From assembly GCA_012510865.1 (NCBI GenBank), contig JAAZHF010000169.1:1-14698 (forward strand): a stretch of 14,698 nucleotides of DNA, written 5' to 3'. The notes beneath the pieces are model-generated. The model had not been told where the DNA came from and made no database searches. It saw nothing but the letters and a program-made list of their open reading frames with translations. The stretch is from Gammaproteobacteria bacterium (GTDB taxonomy: Bacteria > Pseudomonadota > Gammaproteobacteria > Xanthomonadales > Xanthomonadaceae). The stretch's first letter is position 1. Every line of letters starts with the position of its first letter. This document shows, in pieces, positions 7,833 to 14,296 of the stretch. The position numbers and the translations under genes are program-made.

Positions 7833-8060
7833 TCAGGTCATCGGCTCGGGCTCCCGCGGGAGCCCGAGCCTGGGCGGCAGCGGGATGAACCCGCCGCTGT
7901 CGAGGTCGGGCAGCTTCATCCGCCCGGCCGCTTCGCCGGGGTAGTGCCAGAATCCCGGATCCGCTTCCTCGCGATCGTCGGGCCACCCAGGCCCGGATGC
8001 CGTCGAAGTCGCCACCATCCGCGCGCAGCCGGTCGAAGCGTTCGCGGCCACTTCCTACGC
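7833..8060 (-). pseudogene. Possible frameshifted gene remnant (unrecognised)
   Basis: The 320 bases between the second yceI and the ene-reductase gene hold no intact gene. Minus-strand translation looks protein-like in two frames that would join after one single-base shift near 7980-7990. The upstream part reads RERFDRLRADGGDFDGIRAW. The downstream part reads WPDDREEADPGFWHYPGE and ends in LPPRLGLPREPEPMT before a stop at 7833. Both halves have high third-position GC. I do not recognise the protein. A real gene with a sequencing error, a decayed fragment, or chance in GC-rich DNA are all possible. The final codons overlap a perfect palindrome. Confidence 0.3.
7843..7870. terminator. Perfect 28-bp palindrome, probable hairpin terminator
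   Basis: The sequence from 7843 to 7870 equals its own reverse complement. As RNA it gives a 12-bp stem (GGCTCGGGCTCC and its complement) with a CGCG loop on either strand. It lies 46 bases after the yceI stop and downstream of the convergent ene-reductase, so it could end transcripts from both sides. There is no T-run, so an extragenic palindromic repeat is the alternative. Confidence 0.45.
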
Positions 8061-8116
8061 CGCCGTCCGCGGCGACGCTTGCCGCGCCATCATCGCACCG
8101 CCGCCTTCCGGCGCCC

Positions 8117-9232
8117 TCAGGCGGGCTCGGCCGCCTCGTCGTAGGCCGGATAATCGATGTAGCCCGCGGCGTTCCCGCCGTAGAAGCTGCGCCGGTCGGG
8201 CTCGGCCAGCGGCCAGCCCTGGCGCAGGCGCTCGACCAGGTCCGGGTTGGCGATGAAGGGGCGCCCGAACGCGACCAGGTCGGCGAGGCCGGAACCGAGG
8301 TCGGCGGCCGCGCTGTCCCGGGTATAGCCACCCGCGAGCACCAGCGGCCCCGCATAGGCTCCGCGCAGCGAGCGCAGGAACCCTTCCCCGGCCGCGGGTT
8401 CGGCGAGGATCGCCGCCCGGTTGCTCAGGTGCACGTAGGCCGGTCCGCGCGCCGCAAGTTCCCTCGCGAGCGCGAGCCAGGTATCGGCCTCGCCCTCGAA
8501 GGCGGGCATGTCGAACACGCGGTTGAAGGGCGACAGGCGGATGCCCGTCCGCGCCGGGCCGATCGCGGCCGCGCCCGCTTCGTAGGTCTCGAGCACGAAG
8601 CGCAGGCGGTTGGCGACGCTGCTCCCGCCGTAGGCGTCGTCGCGGGTGTTCAGGCCGCCGTTGATGAACTGTTCGAACAGGTAGCCGTTGGCACCGTGGA
8701 TCTCGACGCCGTCGAACCCGGCCTCGATGGCGTTGCGCGCGGCGGCCGCGAAGTCGGCCGTGATGCGCGGCAGCTCGCCGGCGGCCAGCGCGCGCGGCCG
8801 GCTCGCGGGCATCTGCCCGGGCGTGCCGTCCTCGCGGTATCCGAACACCTGCACGCCCTCGGCGCGCTTCGCCACCGGTGCCACCGGCGCCCGGTCGCCC
8901 GGCTGCACCGAGCAGTGCGCGACGCGCCCCACGTGCCACAGCTGCGCGAAGATCGCGCCGCCCTGGCCATGCACCGCCGAGGTGACGGCCTTCCATCCCT
9001 CCACCTGGGCACGGCTGTGCAGGCCCGGGGTGAACAGGTAGCCGCGCGCCTGCTCCGATACCTGCGCGCCCTCGCTGACGATCAGGCCCGCGCCCGCGCG
9101 CTGCGCGTAATAGGTGGCGGTCCGCCCGTCGGGGACGGTGCCCGGGACGCGCGAGCGCGTCATCGGTGCCATGACGATGCGGTTGCGCAGGCGAAGGCCC
9201 CGCAGGTCGAAGGGGGAAAACAGCTTGCTCAT
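8117..9232 (-). CDS. Old Yellow Enzyme family FMN ene-reductase (NemA-like)
   Basis: A 371-residue FMN-dependent oxidoreductase with the full TIM-barrel length of classical OYEs (about 360-400). It reduces activated C=C bonds (N-ethylmaleimide, enones, sometimes nitro compounds) with NAD(P)H. Visible motifs: LFSPFDLRGLRLRNRIVMAP at the N-terminus (FMN-binding first strand), QLWHVGR (97-103), the substrate-anion pair H179/N182 with Y184 as proton donor in EIHGANGYLFEQF, the NTRDDAYGGS loop (195-204) and the C-terminal phosphate-binding segments LAGGYT and AFGRPFIANPDL. The start at 9232 matches the family N-terminus although no strong ribosome site precedes it. It is transcribed alone. Sitting near the pirin/b561 and efflux loci, it fits electrophile detoxification, which is inference from context. 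Confidence 0.95.
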   Translation of the reverse strand: MSKLFSPFDLRGLRLRNRIVMAPMTRSRVPGTVPDGRTATYYAQRAGAGLIVSEGAQVSEQARGYLFTPGLHSRAQVEGWKAVTSAVHGQGGAIFAQLWHVGRVAHCSVQPGDRAPVAPVAKRAEGVQVFGYREDGTPGQMPASRPRALAAGELPRITADFAAAARNAIEAGFDGVEIHGANGYLFEQFINGGLNTRDDAYGGSSVANRLRFVLETYEAGAAAIGPARTGIRLSPFNRVFDMPAFEGEADTWLALARELAARGPAYVHLSNRAAILAEPAAGEGFLRSLRGAYAGPLVLAGGYTRDSAAADLGSGLADLVAFGRPFIANPDLVERLRQGWPLAEPDRRSFYGGNAAGYIDYPAYDEAAEPA

Positions 9233-9327
9233 GGTGCGACGGGGGTCCAGGTGAATCCTCTGGACAATCTACCGTCGCAAGCGCTGCGCGCGGGGCCCCG
9301 CGGTGGAACGATGGGTCCCGGACGCGC

Positions 9328-9359
9328 CGTGCCGCGGCGCCGGACGGCACCGCGGCACG
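9328..9359 (-). terminator. Hairpin downstream of fabB
   Basis: Ten-base perfect arms (CGTGCCGCGG and its complement) enclose a 12-base loop, beginning 9 bases after the fabB stop on the minus strand. No T-run follows, so it is a candidate terminator or 3'-end stabiliser. Confidence 0.45.
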
Positions 9360-9368
9360 CCCGCAGGG

Positions 9369-10577
9369 TCACGCGCGCGCGAACACCAGGCTGGCGTTGG
9401 TGCCGCCGAAGCCGAAGCTGTTGGACATCACCGTGGCGAGCGGAGCATCACGGCTCGCGCGCGCGATCGGGAAGCCTTCGGCGCGCGGATCCAGTTCGTC
9501 GATGTGCGCCGAGCCCGCGATGAAGCCATCGCGCATCATCAGCAGGCTGTAGATCGCTTCGTGCACGCTCGCGGCGCCCAGGGAATGCCCGGTCAGCGCC
9601 TTGGTGGACGACAGCGGCGGCATGGAATCGCCGAAGGCCTCGCGCACGGCCTCGAGCTCGACGATGTCGCCCAGCGGCGTCGAAGTGCCGTGGGTGTTGA
9701 GGTAATCCACCGGCGCATGCACGGTGGCGAGCGCGTTCTTCATGCAGCGCACCGCGCCCTCGCCGCTGGGGGCGACCATGTCGCCGCCGTCGGAGGTGAC
9801 GCCGTAGCCAACGAGTTCGGCATGGATCGTCGCACCCCTGGCCTTGGCGTGCCCGTACTCCTCGAGCACCAGCATGCCGCCGCCACCGTCGATGACGAAA
9901 CCATCCCGGCCGGCGTCGTAGGGACGCGAGGCGACCGCGGGCGTGTCGTTGTAGCCCGAGGACAGCGCGCCCATGGCGTCGAACATCGCCGTCATCGCCC
10001 AGTGCACCTCCTCCCCGCCGCCCGCGAACACCACGTCCTGCGTGCCGTGGCGGATCAGGTCCGCGGCGGCTCCGATGCAGTGCGCCGACGTGGCGCAGGC
10101 GGCCGAGATCGAATAGCTCAGGCCGAGGATCCCGAACGCGGTCGCGAGCGTGGCCGACACCGTCGAGCACATCGTTCGCGGGACCATGTAGGGGCCGACC
10201 TTGCGCACGCCCTTCGCGCGCAGGAGGTCGGCGGTGGCCACCTGCCACTCGGCCGACCCGCCGCCGGAACCGGCGATCACGCCCACGCGCGGGTTGCGCA
10301 CCTGCTCGAGCGTCAGCCCCGCCTGCGCGATGGCGTCGCGCATCGCCACCCAGGCATAGGCCGCCGCATCGCCCATGAAGCGGCGGCGCTTGCGGTCGAT
10401 CTCCGCGTCCAGGTCGATGCGCGGGACGCCGGCCACCTGGCTGCGGAGCCCGAGCTCCGCGTACTCGGGGACGGCGGCGATCCCGCTGCGACCCTCGCGC
10501 AGCGCGCGGGAGACCTCGTCAAGGGTGTTCCCCAGGCACGACACGATGCCCATGCCGGTCACGACCACGCGGCGCAT
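9369..10577 (-). CDS. fabB: Beta-ketoacyl-ACP synthase I
   Basis: Cytosolic condensing enzyme that elongates acyl chains in type II fatty acid synthesis and is needed for the unsaturated branch. The 402-residue length fits FabB (E. coli 406). The Cys-His-His triad is present: C161 in [11 protein letters not shown]296 in [11 protein letters not shown] and H331 in [11 protein letters not shown], with K326 also conserved. The N-terminus [17 protein letters not shown] and the glycine-rich C-terminal [11 protein letters not shown] are canonical. Its ATG shares one base with the fabA stop (TGATG on the minus strand), so the two are translationally coupled. The fabA-fabB pairing favours FabB over FabF, which has a similar fold but usually follows acpP. 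Confidence 0.97.
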   Translation of the reverse strand: MRRVVVTGMGIVSCLGNTLDEVSRALREGRSGIAAVPEYAELGLRSQVAGVPRIDLDAEIDRKRRRFMGDAAAYAWVAMRDAIAQAGLTLEQVRNPRVGVIAGSGGGSAEWQVATADLLRAKGVRKVGPYMVPRTMCSTVSATLATAFGILGLSYSISAACATSAHCIGAAADLIRHGTQDVVFAGGGEEVHWAMTAMFDAMGALSSGYNDTPAVASRPYDAGRDGFVIDGGGGMLVLEEYGHAKARGATIHAELVGYGVTSDGGDMVAPSGEGAVRCMKNALATVHAPVDYLNTHGTSTPLGDIVELEAVREAFGDSMPPLSSTKALTGHSLGAASVHEAIYSLLMMRDGFIAGSAHIDELDPRAEGFPIARASRDAPLATVMSNSFGFGGTNASLVFARA

Positions 10578-11092
10578 CAGTTGTCCTCCAGGTCCTTGAA
10601 AAGGCCCACGCGCATGCTGCTGACATGGTAGATCTCGCAATCGTCGACGTAGGTCCGGCCGTCGGCGATCACCAGGGGCACGCGGCCCCGCATCACCCGG
10701 CGGATGTCGATGCCGTAGCGCACGCACTTCGCGCTCGGCAGGACCTGGCCGGAGAACTTCAGCTCGCCGCAGCCCAGCGCGCGGCCGCGGCCCGGCTCGC
10801 CCAGCCAGGGCAGGTAGAAGCCGGCCAGCTGGAACATCGCGTCGAGGCCGAGGCAGCCCGGCATCACCGGATCGCCGAGGAAGTGGCAGTCGAAGAACCA
10901 CATGTCGGGGGTGATGTCGAGCTCGGCTTCGATCACGCCCTTGCCGTAGGCACCGCCTTCGCTGGAAATGTGGGTGATGCGGTCGAGCATCAGCATCGGC
11001 GGCGCAGGCAGGCGGGCGTTGCCCTCGCCGAACATCTCGCCGCGGCCACAGGCCAGCAGCTGCTCGCGGTCGAGCGAAGAGGGACGCGTCAT
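10577..11092 (-). CDS. fabA: 3-hydroxydecanoyl-ACP dehydratase/isomerase
   Basis: Bifunctional enzyme that dehydrates 3-hydroxydecanoyl-ACP and isomerises trans-2- to cis-3-decenoyl-ACP, the branch point of anaerobic unsaturated fatty acid synthesis. 171 residues against 172 in E. coli. The catalytic pair is H70 ([14 protein letters not shown]) and D84 (LGLDAMFQ), at the same numbers as E. coli FabA. The hot-dog fold landmarks [15 protein letters not shown] and the [13 protein letters not shown] strand are present. The ATG at 11092 has AGGAG 5 bases upstream; the frame remains open further upstream by chance. A somewhat AT-richer stretch at 11124-11160 probably holds the promoter, but I could not define hexamers or a FabR/FadR-type operator. 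Confidence 0.97.
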   Translation of the reverse strand: MTRPSSLDREQLLACGRGEMFGEGNARLPAPPMLMLDRITHISSEGGAYGKGVIEAELDITPDMWFFDCHFLGDPVMPGCLGLDAMFQLAGFYLPWLGEPGRGRALGCGELKFSGQVLPSAKCVRYGIDIRRVMRGRVPLVIADGRTYVDDCEIYHVSSMRVGLFKDLEDN

Positions 11093-11195
11093 GGGACTCC
11101 TGTTCACGTGCGGCCTGGCGGCCGGAAAAAGACCACCATGTTTACCACAACAGGGTCTCTTCCCGACGCGGACAGGGCGGCCGCGCCGGCGCGGA

Positions 11196-11533
11196 TCAGG
11201 CGAGCCGGCCGGTCGCCGTCGGCAGCCGCCTGCGCGCGTGGGTCGCGCTTGCGGCGAGGACCACGAGGTACCCCAGGAGCTCGGTGACCTCTTCGACGCG
11301 AAGAAGCCGGCCGCAAGCACGGCGAAGGGGCGTTCGGCGGGCGAGCGACGGGCCAGCCCGGCGTGCGCGGCCACGACGCAGGCCAGCACGCCCAACTGGG
11401 CGAACTCGACCGCGGACCACTCGCCCACCGCATTGGACAGCCACTGCACGTCCAGGAACAGGCAGAGCACCGGGAGCCCGGCCAGCGCGGACCAGGCGAC
11501 CGCGCGCCACAGGCCGCCGGCGACCGTGCGCAC
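11196..11533 (-). pseudogene. Frameshifted or partly deleted remnant of an integral membrane protein
   Basis: Minus-strand translation from about 11533 gives clear membrane helices: [20 protein letters not shown], then [18 protein letters not shown], then [11 protein letters not shown]. Around 11290-11305 this frame loses sense, and the next frame continues with [24 protein letters not shown] to a TGA at 11196. I recall a small family of proteobacterial membrane proteins with a long middle part between an AGFFA-like segment and a VEE-ELxGYLxxL C-terminal segment. If that is right, this copy has lost its middle as well as its frame. No credible start codon or ribosome site is present at the 5' end, where coding sense on the opposite strand begins. 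A single sequencing error in a short intact gene is the alternative. Confidence 0.5.
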
Positions 11534-11535
11534 GT

Positions 11536-11779
11536 CGCGGGATACGCGATCGACGTCCGCGGCAAGCGCGCCGGGCTCTTCGATGCGATCGGCGACCACA
11601 GCCTCCTCGCCGCCCTCTTCGAAGGACTGGCCGTGCGCAGCATCCGCAACCCCGGGCTCGGCACCACCCTGGACCGGGCGATGTTCAAGCGCGTGCTGCG
11701 CAGCGTCCTGACCGGCTGCGCGGGCCGTCCGGCGGGGACGCCGGTTCGCCCGACAGCACGACAGCCGCCTGGGCGCTAG
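11536..11779 (+). pseudogene. 3' fragment of an unrecognised plus-strand gene
   Basis: Plus-strand translation up to a TAG at 11779 looks like real protein, with high third-position GC and balanced residues: [20 protein letters not shown], then [18 protein letters not shown] and [16 protein letters not shown]. Upstream of about 11536 the same frame is only the antisense of the membrane-protein remnant, so this gene seems to lack its 5' end. No start codon with a ribosome site is visible. I do not recognise the family. Its stop is 6 bases from the 3' end of the tRNA gene on the other strand. Together with the neighbouring remnant it suggests a past rearrangement beside the tRNA. Confidence 0.4.
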
Positions 11780-11785
11780 GGATCG

Positions 11786-12107
11786 TGGTGGGCCCACCAG
11801 GATTCGAACCTGGAACCAAGGGATTCGCGTGGTCCACGGGTTTCCCCGCGGCGCGGACTATCTCTTCACCCTCCGCCTCGGCGGGTGGGGTGCGGGACGC
11901 TCGAGCCTGTGATCAAGGGCACTCCAGCCCCCAGGTAGTCTCTGCACCTTCCGGCGGTGTACCGCCGGCTTGGCTCAGGGTTGCCACCGTCCGGCATGGC
12001 TGCCGCCGCTGAGGGTTCCCTGAATTCATCCCGTTCCCGTCCGCGCATTCCTGCGCGGCGGCACCTTGTCGATGAGTCCCCTGCTCTAACCGTTGAGCTA
12101 TAGGCCC
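11786..12107 (-). tRNA. tRNA-Ile2 (CAU anticodon, lysidine type), interrupted by a group I intron
   Basis: Two exons make a complete 76-nt tRNA. The 5' exon (12107-12072, 36 nt) gives acceptor strand GGGCCTA, the D-arm GCTC...GAGC, anticodon-stem strand GGGGA and ends exactly at the anticodon CAT. The 3' exon (11825-11786, 40 nt) gives AA, the stem strand TCCCT, the variable loop TTGGTT region, a perfect T-arm (CCAGG-TTCGAAT-CCTGG), acceptor strand TGGGCCC, discriminator A and an encoded CCA. All four stems pair after the exons are joined. The CAU anticodon with an Ile2-like body (short D-loop, variable loop as in E. coli ileX) points to the AUA-reading tRNA whose C34 becomes lysidine through TilS; elongator tRNA-Met is the less likely alternative. 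Because this isoacceptor is usually single-copy and essential, splicing should be efficient. Confidence 0.93.
11826..12071 (-). ncRNA. Group I self-splicing intron in the tRNA-Ile(CAU) anticodon loop
   Basis: The 246-nt insert lies between tRNA positions 36 and 37 and carries a full group I core. P1: internal guide GUG (12062-12064) pairs with exon CAU, placing a U-G pair at the 5' splice site. P2: 7-bp hairpin with GGAA loop (12041-12058). P3: CGGGATG (12027-12033) with CGTCCCG (11893-11899). P4: TCAGGG (12018-12023) with CCCTGA (11975-11980), followed by the classic CTGAGCCAAGCC. P5 lies between the P4 strands. P6: CCGGCGG hairpin (11951-11968). P7: GACTA (11936-11940) with TAGTC (11856-11860), preceded by the conserved GGTGCAGA. 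P8: 11867-11887. P9: hairpin with GAAA loop (11834-11851). The last base is G. It matches subgroup IC3 and, from memory, the 205-nt Azoarcus tRNA-Ile intron. No homing endonuclease is encoded. Confidence 0.94.
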
Positions 12108-12116
12108 GGTCCCGGG

Positions 12117-12125
12117 ATGCTAGCA
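12117..12125 (-). promoter_or_regulatory. Extended -10 promoter element of the tRNA gene
   Basis: On the minus strand TGCTAGCAT forms a TGn-TAGCAT extended -10, ending 9 bases before the first tRNA base, with the GC-rich discriminator CCCGGGACC between. No convincing -35 is seen. Start would fall a few bases before the mature 5' end. GC-rich discriminators are usual at stringently controlled stable-RNA promoters. Confidence 0.45.
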
Positions 12126-12163
12126 AAGCCCCGGCCGCGCAGGTGCCGTGTCCGACAAGGGAA

Positions 12164-12209
12164 TCGCACGGCCGCGACCGGACGACGAGGGCCGGCCACG
12201 GCCGTGCGA
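12164..12209. repeat. Inverted repeat with 11-bp arms upstream of the tRNA gene
   Basis: TCGCACGGCCG (12164-12174) and its exact complement (12199-12209) flank 24 bases. It sits between the lipoprotein stop and the tRNA promoter. It may form a second terminator-like stem for lipoprotein transcripts; the function is unknown. Confidence 0.4.
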
Positions 12210-12215
12210 CACGAT

Positions 12216-12241
12216 CCCGGCGGGGCGAAGCGCCCGCCGGG
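12216..12241 (-). terminator. Hairpin downstream of the small lipoprotein gene
   Basis: CCCGGCGGG and CCCGCCGGG are exact complements; with one bulged G the stem extends through GGGCG/CGCCC to an AAG loop. It begins 18 bases after the lipoprotein stop. The T-run is missing, so the assignment rests on position and stem strength. Confidence 0.5.
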
Positions 12242-12258
12242 CTCGTCCAGGGGACGGA

Positions 12259-12636
12259 TCACATGCCGTCGGTATTGTTCTCGGCGTCGGCGGCGGCCGC
12301 GGCCTCCTCGGCGGCATCCTGCGCCTGTTCGGCGGCGTCCGCGGCCTTCTCGGCCGCATCGGCGAGGTCCTCGCGGCGCGTCATGTCGCCGCTGCCGTCG
12401 ACCTGGCCGGCGATGTGCGCCGACGCGTCGGCCGCGGCATCGGCGGCTTCCGCGGCCGCCCAGGCGGAATCCGTGGCCGCCTGGTCGCCGGTGGCGCTGG
12501 CGTGCTGGGCCGCTTCCTGGGCCTCGGTGGCCGACTCCGCGGCCTCCTGGGCGGAGTTGGCCGCCTGGTCGGTATTGCTGCACGCGGCCAGCGCAGTGGC
12601 AAAGGCGACGGCAAGAAGGGTCTTGGCAGTGTTCAT
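12259..12636 (-). CDS. Small alanine-rich coiled-coil lipoprotein
   Basis: A 125-residue lipoprotein precursor. The signal peptide ends in the lipobox LAAC with the lipidated cysteine at residue 19; serine at +2 predicts outer-membrane delivery by Lol. The mature chain is very rich in Ala, Glu, Asp and Gln with heptad-like spacing ([17 protein letters not shown], then [20 protein letters not shown]), so a long amphipathic helix or coiled coil is likely, in the general style of Lpp-like proteins. There is no C-terminal lysine for peptidoglycan attachment; it ends NNTDGM. AGGAG lies 5 bases before the ATG at 12636. It is transcribed alone between the beta-CASP gene and the tRNA gene. No specific function can be assigned. 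Confidence 0.85.
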   Translation of the reverse strand: MNTAKTLLAVAFATALAACSNTDQAANSAQEAAESATEAQEAAQHASATGDQAATDSAWAAAEAADAAADASAHIAGQVDGSGDMTRREDLADAAEKAADAAEQAQDAAEEAAAAADAENNTDGM

Positions 12637-12770
12637 GGAGTCTCCTGTGGAGCGCTGTGGGGTTGTGGGGGTTGGTGCGGGAACAGTGCACGCGGGCGCG
12701 TCGGCGCCGCGCGAAGGGCGGGCGAAGCCGACGTGAAGGATTCAGCTGTTGCAAAGGGAGCCGGGCCCGG

Positions 12771-14159
12771 CTAGAGCGTGATCCGCGTCCCCGCCCCGGG
12801 CCGGGCCGCGTCGACCCCGAACTCCGCCGCCAGCCTGGCGGCCAGGCCATCGCGTCCGCGCGCCTCGCCGTGCACCAGCGCCACCGGCGGCCGGCCTTCG
12901 ATCGCTCCGTACCAGGCCGCCAGTTCGTCCTGCCCGGCATGCGCGGACAGGCCGCCGATGGTGTGGATGCCCGCCGCCACCCGGATGTCTTCGCCGTGGA
13001 TGCTGACCCGGTCGGCGCCGTCCACCAGCCGCCGCCCCAGCGTGCCCTCGCCCTGGTAGCCGACGATCATGACCCGGCACTCGCGGCGCCAGAGGTTGTG
13101 GCGCAGGTGGTGCAGGATGCGGCCGCCGGTGCACATGCCGCTGCCGGCGATGATGAGCGCGCCGCGACGCACCTGGTTGATGCGCATGGACTCGTCGGTA
13201 CCGGCGGTCTCGCGCAGGTTCGGGAGCAGCTCGCGCAGGCCGCGGCCGTCGAACAGCGGCCGTGCCTGGTCGTTGAACAGCTCGTGGTGGCGGAGGTGGG
13301 CGGCGGTTGCCTGGATCGCCATCGGGCTGTCGACGAACAGCAGCCAGCGGTCGAGCCTCCACTCCTCGTAGTGCTGGGCGAACAGGGTCAGCAGCTCCTG
13401 GGTGCGGCCGATGGCGAAGGCGGGGACCAGCAGGTTGCCGCCGGCCTCCCAGGCGCTGTCGAGCACTTCGGCGATCTCGCGCCGGGTGTCCTCGCGGGCA
13501 CGGTGGTTGCGGTCGCCATACGTGCTTTCGAGCAGGACCAGGTCGGCGCGGTCGGGCGGCCGCGGGGCCGGCAGCATGCAGCTGTCGTCCTGGCCGATGT
13601 CGCCGCTGAAGGCGACGCGCCTGCGGCGGCCGTCCTCTTCGAGGTCGAGCACCACGCTGGCGGCGCCGAGGATGTGGCCCGCCGGCAGCAGGGTCGCGCG
13701 GACCCCGGGCAGGATGTCCGCGGGCGCGTCGAAGTCGAGCGGGCGGAACAGGCGCAGCGTGTCCTCCGCGTCCTGTGCGGTGAACAGCGGCTTCACCTGG
13801 CCCTTGCCCGCGCGCAGGCGCCGGCGGTTCTCGCGCTCGGCGTCGGCCTCCTGCAGGTGGGCGGCGTCGCGCAGCAGCACGCGCGCGAGGTCGATGGTGG
13901 CCGGGGTCGCGAAGATCGGGCCGCGGAAGCCGCGCCGGGCCAGGATCGGCAGGCGCCCGCTGTGGTCGATGTGCGCGTGGCTGAGCACGACGGCGTCCAG
14001 TGCGGCGGCGTCGAAGGGGAAGGGGTCGCGGTTGCGGGCTTCCTCCTCGTGCCGACCCTGGAACATGCCGCAGTCGAGCAGCAGCGAACGGCCGCCCACG
14101 CGGACCAGGTGGCAGGAGCCGGTGACGCCGCCCGCGGCGCCGTGGAAGCCGATGTCCAT
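12771..14159 (-). CDS. Metallo-beta-lactamase/beta-CASP RNase-like protein (Ysh1/CPSF73-type, COG1236-like)
   Basis: A 462-residue zinc-dependent nuclease-family protein. Metallo-beta-lactamase motifs: HAHIDH (H61, H63, D65, H66), H162 in PAGHILGA and D187 in FSGDIG. The beta-CASP part carries motif A at E211 (LLESTYGD), a block with [15 protein letters not shown] and the [14 protein letters not shown] segment, and motif B at H407 ([12 protein letters not shown]). Motif C is H430 in ALVHGEARG. Every catalytic position is present, so an active RNA endo/exonuclease is expected, as in archaeal and bacterial CPSF-like enzymes; its substrates in proteobacteria are not well established. The start at 14159 gives the standard N-terminus ([19 protein letters not shown]); the ribosome site is weak. 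It seems to be a single-gene unit downstream of the rpoD terminator. Confidence 0.93.
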   Translation of the reverse strand: MDIGFHGAAGGVTGSCHLVRVGGRSLLLDCGMFQGRHEEEARNRDPFPFDAAALDAVVLSHAHIDHSGRLPILARRGFRGPIFATPATIDLARVLLRDAAHLQEADAERENRRRLRAGKGQVKPLFTAQDAEDTLRLFRPLDFDAPADILPGVRATLLPAGHILGAASVVLDLEEDGRRRRVAFSGDIGQDDSCMLPAPRPPDRADLVLLESTYGDRNHRAREDTRREIAEVLDSAWEAGGNLLVPAFAIGRTQELLTLFAQHYEEWRLDRWLLFVDSPMAIQATAAHLRHHELFNDQARPLFDGRGLRELLPNLRETAGTDESMRINQVRRGALIIAGSGMCTGGRILHHLRHNLWRRECRVMIVGYQGEGTLGRRLVDGADRVSIHGEDIRVAAGIHTIGGLSAHAGQDELAAWYGAIEGRPPVALVHGEARGRDGLAARLAAEFGVDAARPGAGTRITL

Positions 14160-14249
14160 CCGGGCACGCTAGCCCGCCGGCCGGCGCCGTGTCGAGGCGG
14201 CCGCGCGGTCGCGGGTGCCGCCTGCCCGCCACCGCGGCACGCAACGGAA

Positions 14250-14272
14250 AAGGCGCGCCATCGGCGCGCCTT
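14250..14272 (-). terminator. Intrinsic terminator of rpoD
   Basis: On the minus strand AAGGCGCGCC, loop GAT, GGCGCGCCTT forms a perfect 10-bp stem followed by further Ts (TTTTCC overall). It lies 25 bases after the rpoD stop. This is the clearest factor-independent terminator in the window. Confidence 0.88.
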
Positions 14273-14296
14273 CCCGGATCTCCTCGCCGCGACGGG

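Noticed and set aside
7997..9523. A 508-codon plus-strand open frame
   Set aside because: Antisense of the ene-reductase gene; no recognisable domain.
9303..10631. A 442-codon plus-strand open frame
   Set aside because: Antisense of fabB; the FabB triad and motifs settle the coding strand.
11181..11194. Palindrome CCGCGCCGGCGCGG after the membrane-gene remnant, considered as a terminator
   Set aside because: Short, loop-free centre and no T-run; common by chance at this GC content.
11786..12107. The split tRNA considered as two tRNA fragments or an attachment-site duplication
   Set aside because: The halves join without gap or overlap into a perfect cloverleaf at the anticodon, and the insert carries a complete group I core, so an intron explains it better.
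11866..12126. A small open frame inside the tRNA intron, considered as a homing endonuclease or maturase
   Set aside because: It is 86 codons, Arg/Ser/Gly-rich, has no LAGLIDADG, GIY-YIG or HNH motif, and spans the tRNA 5' exon and core helices.
12759..12772. A 14-bp palindrome AGCCGGGCCCGGCT at the end of the beta-CASP gene, considered as a terminator
   Set aside because: Self-complementary to its centre, leaving no room for a loop without losing most of the stem, and it overlaps the stop codon.
12742..14244. A 500-codon minus-strand open frame overlapping the beta-CASP gene
   Set aside because: Same strand but wrong frame, with Arg/Pro/Ala-rich translation; the 12771-14159 frame has every family motif.
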